Below the pieces are notes generated by a model. The model made no database searches. It worked only from the letters and a program-made list of their open reading frames with translations, and was not told where the DNA came from. From Alistipes sp. (lineage in GTDB: Bacteria; Bacteroidota; Bacteroidia; Bacteroidales; Rikenellaceae), in the NCBI GenBank assembly GCA_017437045.1, contig JAFSBY010000034.1, positions 1 to 64,000 on the forward strand: a stretch of 64,000 bases of DNA, read 5' to 3'. Of the stretch, positions 56,767 to 64,000 are shown in pieces. Within the stretch, counting starts at the first letter, position 1, and each line of letters opens with the position of its first letter. The translations under genes were made by a program, and so were the position numbers.

Positions 56767-57111
56767 TTACTCCTCCTGTTTGTTTGCAAGTTTAGCACGA
56801 CGCTTCTCCGCATACTCTACGGCAAACTTGTCCTGCTTGAAAGTTAAGAAACGGATCACGCGCTCGTCGCGGCGATACTGGGTCTCCAGCGTGTTGATGA
56901 TCGAGCCCTCACCGGTGAACTCAATCAGGAAATAGAAGCCGGTGGTCTTCTTCTGAATCGGATAAGCGAGCTTCTTCAGGCCCCAGTTCTCACGATTCAC
57001 GATCTGACCGCCGTTCTCGGTGATCACACCCTGGAATTTGTCAGCCACCTCCTGTACCTGAGCCTCAGACAGAACCGGCGTAACAATGAAAACGGTTTCG
57101 TAATTGTTCAT
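56767..57111 (-). CDS. rpsF: 30S ribosomal protein S6
   Basis: This is S6 of 114 residues. The start [16 protein letters not shown] was chosen because the promoter at 57157-57186 places transcription near 57150 and the family begins there. [19 protein letters not shown] is the conserved centre. It is first gene of the rpsF-rpsR-rplI operon; no single-stranded-binding protein gene is inserted. Confidence 0.96.
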   Translation of the reverse strand: MNNYETVFIVTPVLSEAQVQEVADKFQGVITENGGQIVNRENWGLKKLAYPIQKKTTGFYFLIEFTGEGSIINTLETQYRRDERVIRFLTFKQDKFAVEYAEKRRAKLANKQEE

Positions 57112-57156
57112 ACTGTGTTTGTTTATAAAAATTAGTTTTGTCCCAAAAGGGGACGG

Positions 57157-57186
57157 CAAATGTACGGATTAAATTTCAGAATTCAA
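57157..57186 (-). promoter_or_regulatory. Promoter of rpsF-rpsR-rplI
   Basis: On the minus strand, TTG (complement of 57184-57186), 19 nt, then TACATTTG (complement of 57157-57164). The inferred start leaves a leader of about 40 nt. Confidence 0.7.
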
Positions 57187-57229
57187 AATTTCGAGCTCAA
57201 AATCAGCCGATAAAGTGCATTTTGAACCG

Positions 57230-57802
57230 CTACAACGCCTCGATGAGCGCCTTGATACGGGCGTTTACCTCCTCGATCGTCCCCTGGCCATCGACTTTGA
57301 CATATTTGTTTTGTGCCTTGTAGTGCTCGCCCACGATCGCCGTCTGGGCCCAATAGACCTCTAAACGCTGGCGAATCACCTCCTCCGAACTGTCGTCGGC
57401 ACGACCCGACTCCTTGCCGCGCAGCAGGATGCGGCGGATCAACTCCTGCTCCTCGACCTTGATTTGGATCATGATATCGACCTGCAGACCATGCTCGGCC
57501 AAGATACGGTCGAAGGCCTCGGCCTGGTTGGTCGTGCGAGGGAAACCGTCGAAGATGCAACCGGCAGCCTCTTTGTGTGCTTGGATATACTCATCAATCA
57601 TGTTGATCACCAGCTGATCGGGGGCCAATTCTCCCCGCTCGATGCAGGCCTGCACGGCTTTGCCGAGTTCCGTGCCGCGACGAATGTGGTCGCGGATGAC
57701 TTCGCCCGTCGAGACATGCTCGATGCCAAACTGCTCCTTCAGCAGGGCGGCCTGTGTTCCTTTGCCGCAACCCGGAGCTCCGAATAAAACGATATTGATC
57801 AT
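57230..57802 (-). CDS. adk: Adenylate kinase
   Basis: It interconverts ATP plus AMP with two ADP. The start MINIVLFGAPGCGKGTQ gives 190 residues, the short-lid form. The P-loop GAPGCGKGTQ, FDGFPRTTNQAEAFD and the SGRADDSSEEVIRQRL lid region are present. A minus-strand -7 box (TACTTTTG, 57833-57840) lies upstream. Confidence 0.96.
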   Translation of the reverse strand: MINIVLFGAPGCGKGTQAALLKEQFGIEHVSTGEVIRDHIRRGTELGKAVQACIERGELAPDQLVINMIDEYIQAHKEAAGCIFDGFPRTTNQAEAFDRILAEHGLQVDIMIQIKVEEQELIRRILLRGKESGRADDSSEEVIRQRLEVYWAQTAIVGEHYKAQNKYVKVDGQGTIEEVNARIKALIEAL

Positions 57803-57850
57803 CCTAAAGGATTGTTTTACTGTTTTCGGCGGCAAAAGTACGCTATTTTT

Positions 57851-57880
57851 TTGAAGGGAGAAAAAGTTTTGTTAATTTTG
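57851..57880 (+). promoter_or_regulatory. Promoter of thiL
   Basis: TTG (57851-57853), 19 nt, then TAATTTTG (57873-57880), 20 bp before the thiL start. Confidence 0.7.
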
Positions 57881-57900
57881 TAAAAATTTTTTGAAACTAT

Positions 57901-58935
57901 ATGAAGCAAAAGCGTACCGAAGTGGCCGAATTGGGCCCGTTTGGACTGATAGATCGATTGACGAAGGGGTTTGAGACGCATCAGGAATCGACCTTGTGTG
58001 GTGTGGGCGATGATGCTGCCGTGATTGCCACGACAGCCGATCAGGTGCAGTTGATCTCGACCGAGACCCTCTTCGAGGGGATCGATTTTGATTTGACCTA
58101 CTTCCCGCTGAAACATCTGGGCTACAAAATTGTCACCGTGGCCGTGAGTGATATCCTGGCCATGAATGGCCGCCCGCAGCAGATCACCGTCTCGCTGGGC
58201 CTCTCGTCGAAGATTCCGGTCGAGGCGTTGGATGACCTCTATGAGGGCATCCGTTTTGCCTGCAACGAGCAGCAGATTGATCTGGTGGGGGGCGATACGC
58301 GCGCCTCGATGACCGGCATGGTGATCTCGGTGACGGCCGTGGGTACGGCGCAGCGCGATGCGGTGAGCTACCGCTCGGGAGCCGGCATGCACGACCTGAT
58401 CTGCCTGACGGGTAACCTGGGTGCTGCCTATATGGGTCTGCAGCTGCTCGAGCGTGAAAAGCGAGTGCTGGAGGGTGTTACGAACCCCGAACCGCAGTTT
58501 AAGGGGTATGAATACCTGCTCGAGAAGTATCTCAAGCCGCGTCCGCGTACCGATATTATCGAGGTGCTGGCCGAGGAGAAGATCAAGCCCACGGCCATGA
58601 TCGACCTCTCGGACGGATTGTCGAGCGATCTGATGCAGTTGTGTCGCAGCTCGAAGTGCGGAGCCCGCATCTACTTGGAGCGTATTCCGATTGCCCGTCA
58701 GACCAACCAGCTGGCCGATGAAATGCACCTGGATGCGGTGATGGCGGCCTTGAATGGCGGCGAGGATTATGAGTTGCTCTTCACCGTGCCGCTCTCGATG
58801 CAGGAGCAGGTGATGCGTCTGGGTGTGGTGGATGTAATTGGCCACATCACCGACGAGCAGGCCGGTTGTGCGCTGGTGACGCCCGATGGTGGTGCGATTC
58901 GCCTCAAGGCGCAGGGCTTCCCCGAATCGAAATAG
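57901..58935 (+). CDS. thiL: Thiamine-monophosphate kinase
   Basis: It phosphorylates thiamine monophosphate to the active pyrophosphate cofactor. The 344-residue protein shows the AIR-synthase-like fold motifs VGDDAAVI, SVSLGLSSKIPVE-type beta segment, LVGGDTRAS, and IDLSDGLSSDL. The MATE transporter gene begins 15 bp downstream. Confidence 0.95.
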   Translation: MKQKRTEVAELGPFGLIDRLTKGFETHQESTLCGVGDDAAVIATTADQVQLISTETLFEGIDFDLTYFPLKHLGYKIVTVAVSDILAMNGRPQQITVSLGLSSKIPVEALDDLYEGIRFACNEQQIDLVGGDTRASMTGMVISVTAVGTAQRDAVSYRSGAGMHDLICLTGNLGAAYMGLQLLEREKRVLEGVTNPEPQFKGYEYLLEKYLKPRPRTDIIEVLAEEKIKPTAMIDLSDGLSSDLMQLCRSSKCGARIYLERIPIARQTNQLADEMHLDAVMAALNGGEDYELLFTVPLSMQEQVMRLGVVDVIGHITDEQAGCALVTPDGGAIRLKAQGFPESK

Positions 58936-58950
58936 TACCGCTCCGAATCT

Positions 58951-60297
58951 ATGACCCTATTTGCGAAATACAAAGAGCAATATCGAAAAAATCTGGCACT
59001 TTCGATCCCCGTCATCCTGACACAGGTGGGGCAGATGGTGACCCAGCTGGCCGATACGATGATGGTCGGGCAATATGGTGGCGAGGACTCGTTGCCCTTA
59101 GCGGCCGTATCGTTTGGCAGCTCGATGGCCTTCTTGATTCTGATCGGTTGTATCGGCGTGGCGTTGGGTTTGACGCCACTTGTCGGCGAGCGATTCGCAC
59201 AGGGTAATAAGCAGGAATGCAAATCGTTACTGCACAATGCGCTGATTTTCTATACGCTGCTGGGTCTGCTGGTCGGTGTGGCGCAATATGCAGCCTCTCC
59301 GTTGCTCTACTACCTGGGACAGCCGGTTGATGTGGTGAATGGGGCGATTCCCTACTATCAGATGCTGGCCTACAGTGTCCCCTTCATGCTCTTCTTCTTT
59401 GGCTTCAAATCCTTCCTCGAAGGGGTGGGCAATACGAAGGTAGTGATGACCATTACGATCGTGACCAATGCGCTGAACGTGTGGTTTAACTACCTGCTGA
59501 TCTATGGCCATTGGGGGCTGCCCGCGATGGGTGCCGAGGGTGCCGGTCTGGCAACAACCTTGTCGCGTGTAGCTTCGGCGGCGATGGTATTCGGCTACTT
59601 CTTGTGCAAGAAACAATATGCGGACTACCTCAAGGGCTTTACCCTGCGGGCACTGCGTCTGGATCGGGTGCGTCGTCTGCTGTCGATTGGTCTGCCGATT
59701 GCCGGACAGATGTTTTTGGAGTCCTCGGCCTTTGTCGGCACGGCGGTGATGATCGGCTGGTTGGGCGAAGTTTCGCTCAGTGCCAACCAAATTGCCATTA
59801 CGTTGGGCAATTGTGCCTTCATGGTGATTCTCTCGATCGGCTCGGCCGCTACGATCCGCATTTCACACTGCTACGGCCAACGCAACAAGGAGGAGCTGCG
59901 CCTGGCAACCCATGCCACCTACCATCTGGTGTTAGCTTGGAGCCTCTTGGCCTCGCTGGTTTTTATCCTGCTGCGACATGATATTCCGCGCCTGTTTACC
60001 GACAACGAGGAGGTGATCGCCATCACGGCCGATCTGATGTTCTTCGTGGCCTTGTATCAGCTGTGGGATGGCATGCAGAATGTCTCGGTGGGCATTTTGC
60101 GCGGCCTGCAGGATGTGAAGATCATCATGCCGATCGCCTTTGTGGCCTATTGGCTGATCAACCTGCCGGCGGGCTATCTGCTGGGTATCCCGGGCGGCAT
60201 GGGGGCTTCGGGCTTCTACCTCAGCTACTCGTTCGGACTTTCGGCGGCTGCCTTGCTGATGATGTGGCGCATTCGGCGCAAGATTCGTGCCTTATAA
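58951..60297 (+). CDS. MATE-family efflux transporter
   Basis: The 448-residue inner-membrane protein has twelve predicted hydrophobic helices arranged as two six-helix halves. MATE-type features include SIPVILTQVGQMVTQLADT, MVGQYGGEDSLPLAAVSFG, and in the second half GLPIAGQMFLESSAFVGTAV. It exchanges cations for organic compounds or drugs; the substrate is not known. It is probably co-transcribed with thiL. Confidence 0.9.
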   Translation: MTLFAKYKEQYRKNLALSIPVILTQVGQMVTQLADTMMVGQYGGEDSLPLAAVSFGSSMAFLILIGCIGVALGLTPLVGERFAQGNKQECKSLLHNALIFYTLLGLLVGVAQYAASPLLYYLGQPVDVVNGAIPYYQMLAYSVPFMLFFFGFKSFLEGVGNTKVVMTITIVTNALNVWFNYLLIYGHWGLPAMGAEGAGLATTLSRVASAAMVFGYFLCKKQYADYLKGFTLRALRLDRVRRLLSIGLPIAGQMFLESSAFVGTAVMIGWLGEVSLSANQIAITLGNCAFMVILSIGSAATIRISHCYGQRNKEELRLATHATYHLVLAWSLLASLVFILLRHDIPRLFTDNEEVIAITADLMFFVALYQLWDGMQNVSVGILRGLQDVKIIMPIAFVAYWLINLPAGYLLGIPGGMGASGFYLSYSFGLSAAALLMMWRIRRKIRAL

Positions 60298-60321
60298 AAT
60301 GAATTTTTGAGGGTCGAATGG

Positions 60322-60351
60322 TTGATTTTTACCGCAATCTTCGTACCTTTG
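60322..60351 (+). promoter_or_regulatory. Promoter of ricT-gldH-trmB
   Basis: TTG (60322-60324), 19 nt, then TACCTTTG (60344-60351). The start codon lies 22 bp after the -7 box. Confidence 0.7.
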
Positions 60352-60372
60352 AAGCCAAATATACCGACGATT

Positions 60373-61848
60373 ATGGAAATCGAACAAAAACAAGATATGG
60401 TCAAACGAGGCTGCTGCCATCCCCAGGTGGGGCGTGGTTGCTGTTTCGTGGAGACCGAAACCGGCATTGAAGCGACGGCTGCCGAGGGGTGTTTCAAGCT
60501 CCATGAGGCCGATTGGCTGGAGGCCTACCCCGATACCGAGCCGTGCGATATTTTCGAGGTGCGCTTCAAGAATACCCGCCGTGGCTTCTATCAGAATGTC
60601 AATAATCTGGAGCTCAAACGCGGCGATATTGTCGCCGTGGAGGCTGCTCCGGGCCACGATATTGGCATCATCTCGCTCACGGGCGACATGGTGCGCAAGC
60701 AGATGCGCCGCACGGGTTTCAACCCCCAGAATGGCGAGTTCCGCAAGATCTACCGCAAGGCCAAACCGTACGATATCGAGCGTTGGCAGGAGGCAATTGC
60801 CTTGGAACACGAGACGATGATCGCCTCGCGCCAGATTGCCGCCGATATGGGGCTCAACATGAAGATTGGCGATGTGGAGTATCAGGGCGATAAGATCAAG
60901 GCCATCTTCTACTATATTGCCGACGAACGTGTCGATTTCCGTGAACTGATCAAGGTCTTTGCCGAGCGGTTCCACATCCGCATCGAGATGAAGCAGATCG
61001 GTGCCCGCCAAGAGGCCGGACGCATCGGTGGTCTGGGTGCTTGCGGCCGTGAGCTGTGCTGCGCCTCGTGGATGTCCACCTTCTCGAGCGTGACGACCGG
61101 TGCGGCGCGTGCGCAAGACCTCTCGCTCAATCCCCAAAAGTTGGCCGGGCAGTGCTCGAAGCTCAAATGTTGCATGATGTATGAGTACGACGCCTATGCC
61201 GATGCCCGCAAGGATATTCCGCGTCTGCGTGAGCCGTTGCAGACCACCGAAGGGGAGTGGTTCTTGGTCAAGACCGATATTTTGGCCGGTCTGATGACCT
61301 TCTCGTCGAGCAAGGAGACGATGTCGAACTTGCAAACCCTCTCGGTGGAGCGTGTCAAGGAGGTGCTGGCGATGAATCGTGCCGGCAAGCATCCCGAGAC
61401 GCTGCTCGACGCCGACGATGTGCAGGAGCGCGTAGAGGAGCCGACCTATCGTGCGGAGGAGGATAGCATCACCCGTTTCGATAAGGCCAAGCGTCGCAAG
61501 CGCAAGAACAACCGCAATAAATCGAACAAAGCGGCCGATGCAGAGCCTAAAAACGAGCCCAAGAACGAGCCCAAGAACGAGTCTCAAGCCGCACCGAAGG
61601 CCGAGGTGAAGGCCGAGCCGAAATCGGAACCGAAGGCGGCTGCCAAGACCGAACAAAAGTCCAAGCAGGGGCCCAAACCCAAGCAGGAGGCGGCCGCTAA
61701 AGCCGAGCCGCGTCCGCAGGGTGAGGCCGAAGCCGGAGGCGAGGCAGGTCAGGCCAACCAACCGCGTCAGCGAAACTTCCACCGAGGTCATCGTCACCAC
61801 CGCCGTCCGAACAACAACGGTGGCGGAGGAGGCCCGAAAACCGAATAA
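60373..61848 (+). CDS. ricT: PSP1-domain regulatory iron-sulfur protein RicT-like
   Basis: This 491-residue homologue of YaaT/RicT begins MEIEQKQDMVKRGCCH. Cysteines are abundant (CCHPQVGRGCC near the N-terminus; CGRELCCASW and CSKLKCCMMY in the PSP1 domain), consistent with an Fe-S cluster. In Firmicutes the family forms a complex that helps RNase Y act on mRNAs. A role with the rny product here is inference. The last 130 residues are a Lys/Pro/Ala/Glu-rich tail with KNEP repeats and an Arg/His/Gly-rich end that could bind RNA. Confidence 0.88.
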   Translation: MEIEQKQDMVKRGCCHPQVGRGCCFVETETGIEATAAEGCFKLHEADWLEAYPDTEPCDIFEVRFKNTRRGFYQNVNNLELKRGDIVAVEAAPGHDIGIISLTGDMVRKQMRRTGFNPQNGEFRKIYRKAKPYDIERWQEAIALEHETMIASRQIAADMGLNMKIGDVEYQGDKIKAIFYYIADERVDFRELIKVFAERFHIRIEMKQIGARQEAGRIGGLGACGRELCCASWMSTFSSVTTGAARAQDLSLNPQKLAGQCSKLKCCMMYEYDAYADARKDIPRLREPLQTTEGEWFLVKTDILAGLMTFSSSKETMSNLQTLSVERVKEVLAMNRAGKHPETLLDADDVQERVEEPTYRAEEDSITRFDKAKRRKRKNNRNKSNKAADAEPKNEPKNEPKNESQAAPKAEVKAEPKSEPKAAAKTEQKSKQGPKPKQEAAAKAEPRPQGEAEAGGEAGQANQPRQRNFHRGHRHHRRPNNNGGGGGPKTE

Positions 61849-61857
61849 GGGGCGATT

Positions 61858-62289
61858 ATGTGTCGTGCATGGAGCTGCTTGCTGGGCCTCGTGTGTGGTG
61901 CACTGGTCGGGTGTGTGACGCCCGATCGGGCCGTTGTGACCGATGTCGAGGTCGATGGTTGGGCGTGTGGAGCCTCGCTCTGCTACGCCAACGACGACGA
62001 GCAGTCGTTGCGCACGATGACCCTCTTTGTGCGGGTCGATGACCGTTTCTTGGAGGATACCCTCACCGTGCGGATCGAAACCCGTACCCCCGACTCGTTG
62101 CGCACCACCGAGTGGCATCGCATGCGCTTTCAGGGAGAGCCTGCGCCTGCGTCGTTGCATCGCGTGATCCGCGTACCTTACCGCCGCTCGGTGCGTTTCG
62201 CCGCGCGGGGCAACTACCATTTCCGCATCACCCCGACTCGCACCGTGGCAGGTATTGAGGCGGTCGGTCTGCAAATCTCAAACGAATAA
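61858..62289 (+). CDS. gldH: Gliding motility lipoprotein GldH-like
   Basis: The 143-residue lipoprotein (lipobox in ALVGCVTP) matches the small GldH family. The ending pattern ARGNYHFRITPTRTV then GIEAVGLQIS is characteristic. GldH is named from gliding Flavobacteria but is widespread in non-gliding Bacteroidales and its role there is unclear. It lies 9 bp after ricT, a common neighbourhood in Bacteroidales as I recall. It is slightly short for the family. Confidence 0.75.
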   Translation: MCRAWSCLLGLVCGALVGCVTPDRAVVTDVEVDGWACGASLCYANDDEQSLRTMTLFVRVDDRFLEDTLTVRIETRTPDSLRTTEWHRMRFQGEPAPASLHRVIRVPYRRSVRFAARGNYHFRITPTRTVAGIEAVGLQISNE

Positions 62290-62302
62290 CATTCACAACC
62301 TG

Positions 62303-63061
62303 ATGGGAAAAGATAAACTGCGTAAATTTCGTGAAAACGAGACCTTCGCCTGCTTCGTGCAGCCGGAGTTTGATTCGGTTTTCGGGGTCGATCATCCGCT
62401 CAAAGGGCATTGGCGGAGCGACTTTTTTCACAACGACCATCCGATCGTCCTCGAATTAGGCTGCGGCAAAGGCGAATATACGGTTGCCCTGGCCGAGCGT
62501 GATCCGTCGCGCAACTACATCGGTATCGACATCAAAGGGGCACGCATGTGGCGGGGTGCCAAGACGGCCACCGAGCGAGGCATGGCCAACGTAGGTTTCT
62601 TGCGCACCCGCATCGAATTTATCAACGCCCTCTTTGCCGAAGGCGAGGTCGATGAGATTTGGATCACCTTCCCCGATCCGCAACTCAAGACCAATCGGGC
62701 CAAGAAACGCCTCACCTCGCCCCTCTTTTTGGCGCGTTACGCCCAATTGCTCCACCCCGAGGGGCGTATCAATCTCAAGACCGACTCCAAGCACCTCTAC
62801 GCCTATACCTCGGCCGTAGCAGCGCATTATGCCCTGCCTGTGGAGGTTGCCAATGAGGATATTTACGGCACCGGCTTTGCCGACGAGACCCTCTCCGTCA
62901 AGACCGCCTACGAGTCCCGATTCTTGGAGATGGGGCTCCCCATCACCTATCTGCGTTTCGGGTTAGCCGGTCGCACCGAGTTCCCCTGGTTTGATTGGGA
63001 GGGGGATGAAATTGCTCGTTCGGAGAAGGATAATGAGGAGAATCGCGAACGCGCCTTTTAA
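62303..63061 (+). CDS. trmB: tRNA (guanine-N7-)-methyltransferase
   Basis: It methylates G46 of tRNA. The start MGKDKLRKFRENETF gives 252 residues. The SAM site VLELGCGKGEYTVALAERDP and the family motifs GIDIKGARMWRGAKTA, WITFPDPQ and LKTDSKHLY are intact. It is the last gene of the ricT-gldH-trmB unit, separated from gldH by 13 bp and followed by the repeat array. Confidence 0.95.
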   Translation: MGKDKLRKFRENETFACFVQPEFDSVFGVDHPLKGHWRSDFFHNDHPIVLELGCGKGEYTVALAERDPSRNYIGIDIKGARMWRGAKTATERGMANVGFLRTRIEFINALFAEGEVDEIWITFPDPQLKTNRAKKRLTSPLFLARYAQLLHPEGRINLKTDSKHLYAYTSAVAAHYALPVEVANEDIYGTGFADETLSVKTAYESRFLEMGLPITYLRFGLAGRTEFPWFDWEGDEIARSEKDNEENRERAF

Positions 63062-63600
63062 TTTTTGATTTTATAGGGCAGATTTTGCACCTTCTTGTTC
63101 GGCATGAATGGGATGTACGCCAAGTACACCCCATCCATGCCGATCTACGTTCGGCACAAAATCTGCGCCTCTAAAATCAAAAATTGCGCGCGGGTGGGGA
63201 GGGCATATTTTGTCCTCCTTGCTGGGCGCTGCGTGGGCTATACGCCAAGTACACCCCATCCATGCCGATCTACGTTCGGCACAAAATCTGCGCCTCTAAA
63301 ATCAAAAACTGCTCGCGGGTGGGGAGGGTATATTTTGTCCTCCTTGCCGGGTGCCGCGTGGGCGATACGCCAAGTACACCCCATCCATGCCGATCTACGT
63401 TCGGCACAAAATCTGCGCCTCTAAAATCAAAAATTGCTCGCGGTGGGGAGGGCATATTGTGTCCTTCCTTGCTTGCCCCGAATGGGAAATACGTTTTGTA
63501 TGTCCCATCCGGGGCAACCTTCGTTCATGCCAAAATCTGCACCTCTAAAATCAAAAATTGGTCGTGGTGGGGAGGGCATATTTTGTCCTCCTTTGATAAA
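63061..63600. repeat. Array of four roughly 125-bp palindromic repeats
   Basis: The segment TACGCCAAGTACACCCC recurs at 63116, 63241 and 63366 (spacing 125 bp each) with a diverged fourth copy at 63490. Each unit contains CCGATCTACGTTCGG or a relative, the block CACAAAATCTGCGCCTC followed by TAAAATCAAAAA, and a GGAGGGCA..TGTCCTCC hairpin. The first unit also carries an inverted copy of the AAAATCTGC/AAAATCAAA block (63061-63090), so the unit is a long nested palindrome. Open frames across it are repeat artefacts. Confidence 0.9.
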
Positions 63601-63602
63601 CG

Positions 63603-63630
63603 CAGAACCGGCTGACCTTTGGGGTCAGCC
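63603..63630. terminator. Hairpin after the repeat array
   Basis: GAACCGGCTGACC pairs with GGTCAGCCGGTTC around a TTTG loop. The T content after it is modest, so it may be a weak terminator or a boundary element between the array and the convergent gene. Confidence 0.5.
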
Positions 63631-63718
63631 GGTTCGCCTTCACTTTTATTTCTATTTCAACATTTGAAAAACGTTGCAGTTGAAAGTTGCCCGAACCGAA
63701 TCGGGCCGAAGGAGTTGA

Positions 63719-64000
63719 TTACAACACCGTTACCTCGTTTTGGGCGTTCTTGGTCATCAGTTTGCCATCAATAGCAATCTGCGTGTACTCAACACCGTTT
63801 ACGGTTACGGGAGCATCGGCAACATAGTTCTTGATGCGCCACTCGCCCGAGAACTTCGCACCACCCTCATAGGTGTTGCCGCTCGTCGTCAGCTTGTGAG
63901 CCATTTTTGCGTAGTTGTCGATCTCAATAGCTGCGCAGTTCTGGTTGGCAATAGCACCCGCCTTTGCACCAGCCGTAGCGAAGAACTCGCAACCGCTCAC
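63719..64000 (-). CDS. 3' end of an unrecognised gene (runs off the window)
   Basis: The frame is open from the window edge to a TAA at 63719-63721, giving at least 93 C-terminal residues. It contains IEIDNYAKMAHKLTTSGNTY and ends KNAQNEVTVL, with a beta-rich look and no motif I recognise. The true start is beyond 64000, so length, signal peptide and function cannot be judged. The Asn/Thr/Gly content would suit a secreted or surface protein. Confidence 0.6.
   Translation of the reverse strand: MSGCEFFATAGAKAGAIANQNCAAIEIDNYAKMAHKLTTSGNTYEGGAKFSGEWRIKNYVADAPVTVNGVEYTQIAIDGKLMTKNAQNEVTVL

Noticed and set aside
63116..63500. The regular 125-bp spacing looked like a possible CRISPR array
   Set aside because: Unit length is far too long, the units are nearly identical across their whole length with no unique spacers, and no cas genes are nearby.
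63108..63615. Several overlapping open frames in the repeat array, one of 143 codons
   Set aside because: They arise from the tandem repeats, read the same DNA in different frames, and have no start signal or conserved protein pattern.

Overview
This 64 kb window is a chromosomal piece of a Bacteroidales bacterium. The best guess is an Alistipes-like member of the Rikenellaceae. Evidence: a SusC/SusD pair, fimbrillin-like lipoproteins, DUF5017 and GldH proteins, an FTCD fusion enzyme, a type 3 ProRS, and many promoters with the Bacteroidetes pattern TTG-N19-21-TAnnTTTG. Coding sequence is G+C-richer (roughly mid-50s % by eye) than Bacteroides, which points to Alistipes rather than Bacteroides or Parabacteroides. 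The genus is an inference.

Layout. (1) 1-9.1 kb: rplL, rpoB and rpoC, with a long hairpin- and terminator-containing gap before rpoB. (2) 9.2-15.7 kb, minus strand: a complete histidine-to-glutamate operon (ftcD/fchA fusion, hutU, hutH, hutI) behind one good promoter. (3) 15.8-22.1 kb: a secreted two-domain protein, ftsY-rimO, a ZapB-like coiled-coil protein with zapA, a probable 6S RNA, and rny. (4) 22.2-39.0 kb: a SusCD-type glycan or nutrient uptake locus (sialate-O-acetylesterase-like enzyme, a 51-residue peptide with a G9 tract, fimbrillin-like lipoproteins, SusC, SusD, a DUF5017 protein, two tandem FG-GAP/VCBS propeller proteins, and a separately promoted SGNH esterase). (5) 39.1-45.9 kb: efp, then a minus-strand block of sdaA, tRNA-Arg(CCT), a GH3 beta-xylosidase-like enzyme, an aminotransferase and an HU protein, then a palindrome-rich gap and tRNA-Ser(CGA). 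(6) 46.2-50.2 kb: a Trp/Tyr/Pro-rich lipoprotein, a FadL/OmpP1-like porin, and an AT-rich island with a promoter-terminator pair and a lipoprotein gene interrupted by a TGA. (7) 50.2-57.8 kb: proS, an SGNH hydrolase, a GH28 enzyme with ung, an alkaline phosphatase, rpsF-rpsR-rplI, and adk. (8) 57.9-63.1 kb: thiL, a MATE transporter, ricT, gldH and trmB. (9) 63.06-63.6 kb: an array of about 125-bp palindromic repeats, then the 3' end of an unrecognised gene that runs off the window.

Most of the window is housekeeping sequence or standard Bacteroidales saccharolytic and amino-acid catabolic genes. The less ordinary signals are: the G9 tract, where loss of one G would fuse the small peptide to the downstream lipoprotein; the tandem FG-GAP paralogues in the SusCD operon; a repeat array whose hairpin arms show compensatory changes; a 60-bp duplication of the 3' end of rny; and the AT-rich island with a possible small RNA. 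No CRISPR array, transposase, integrase or phage gene was seen.
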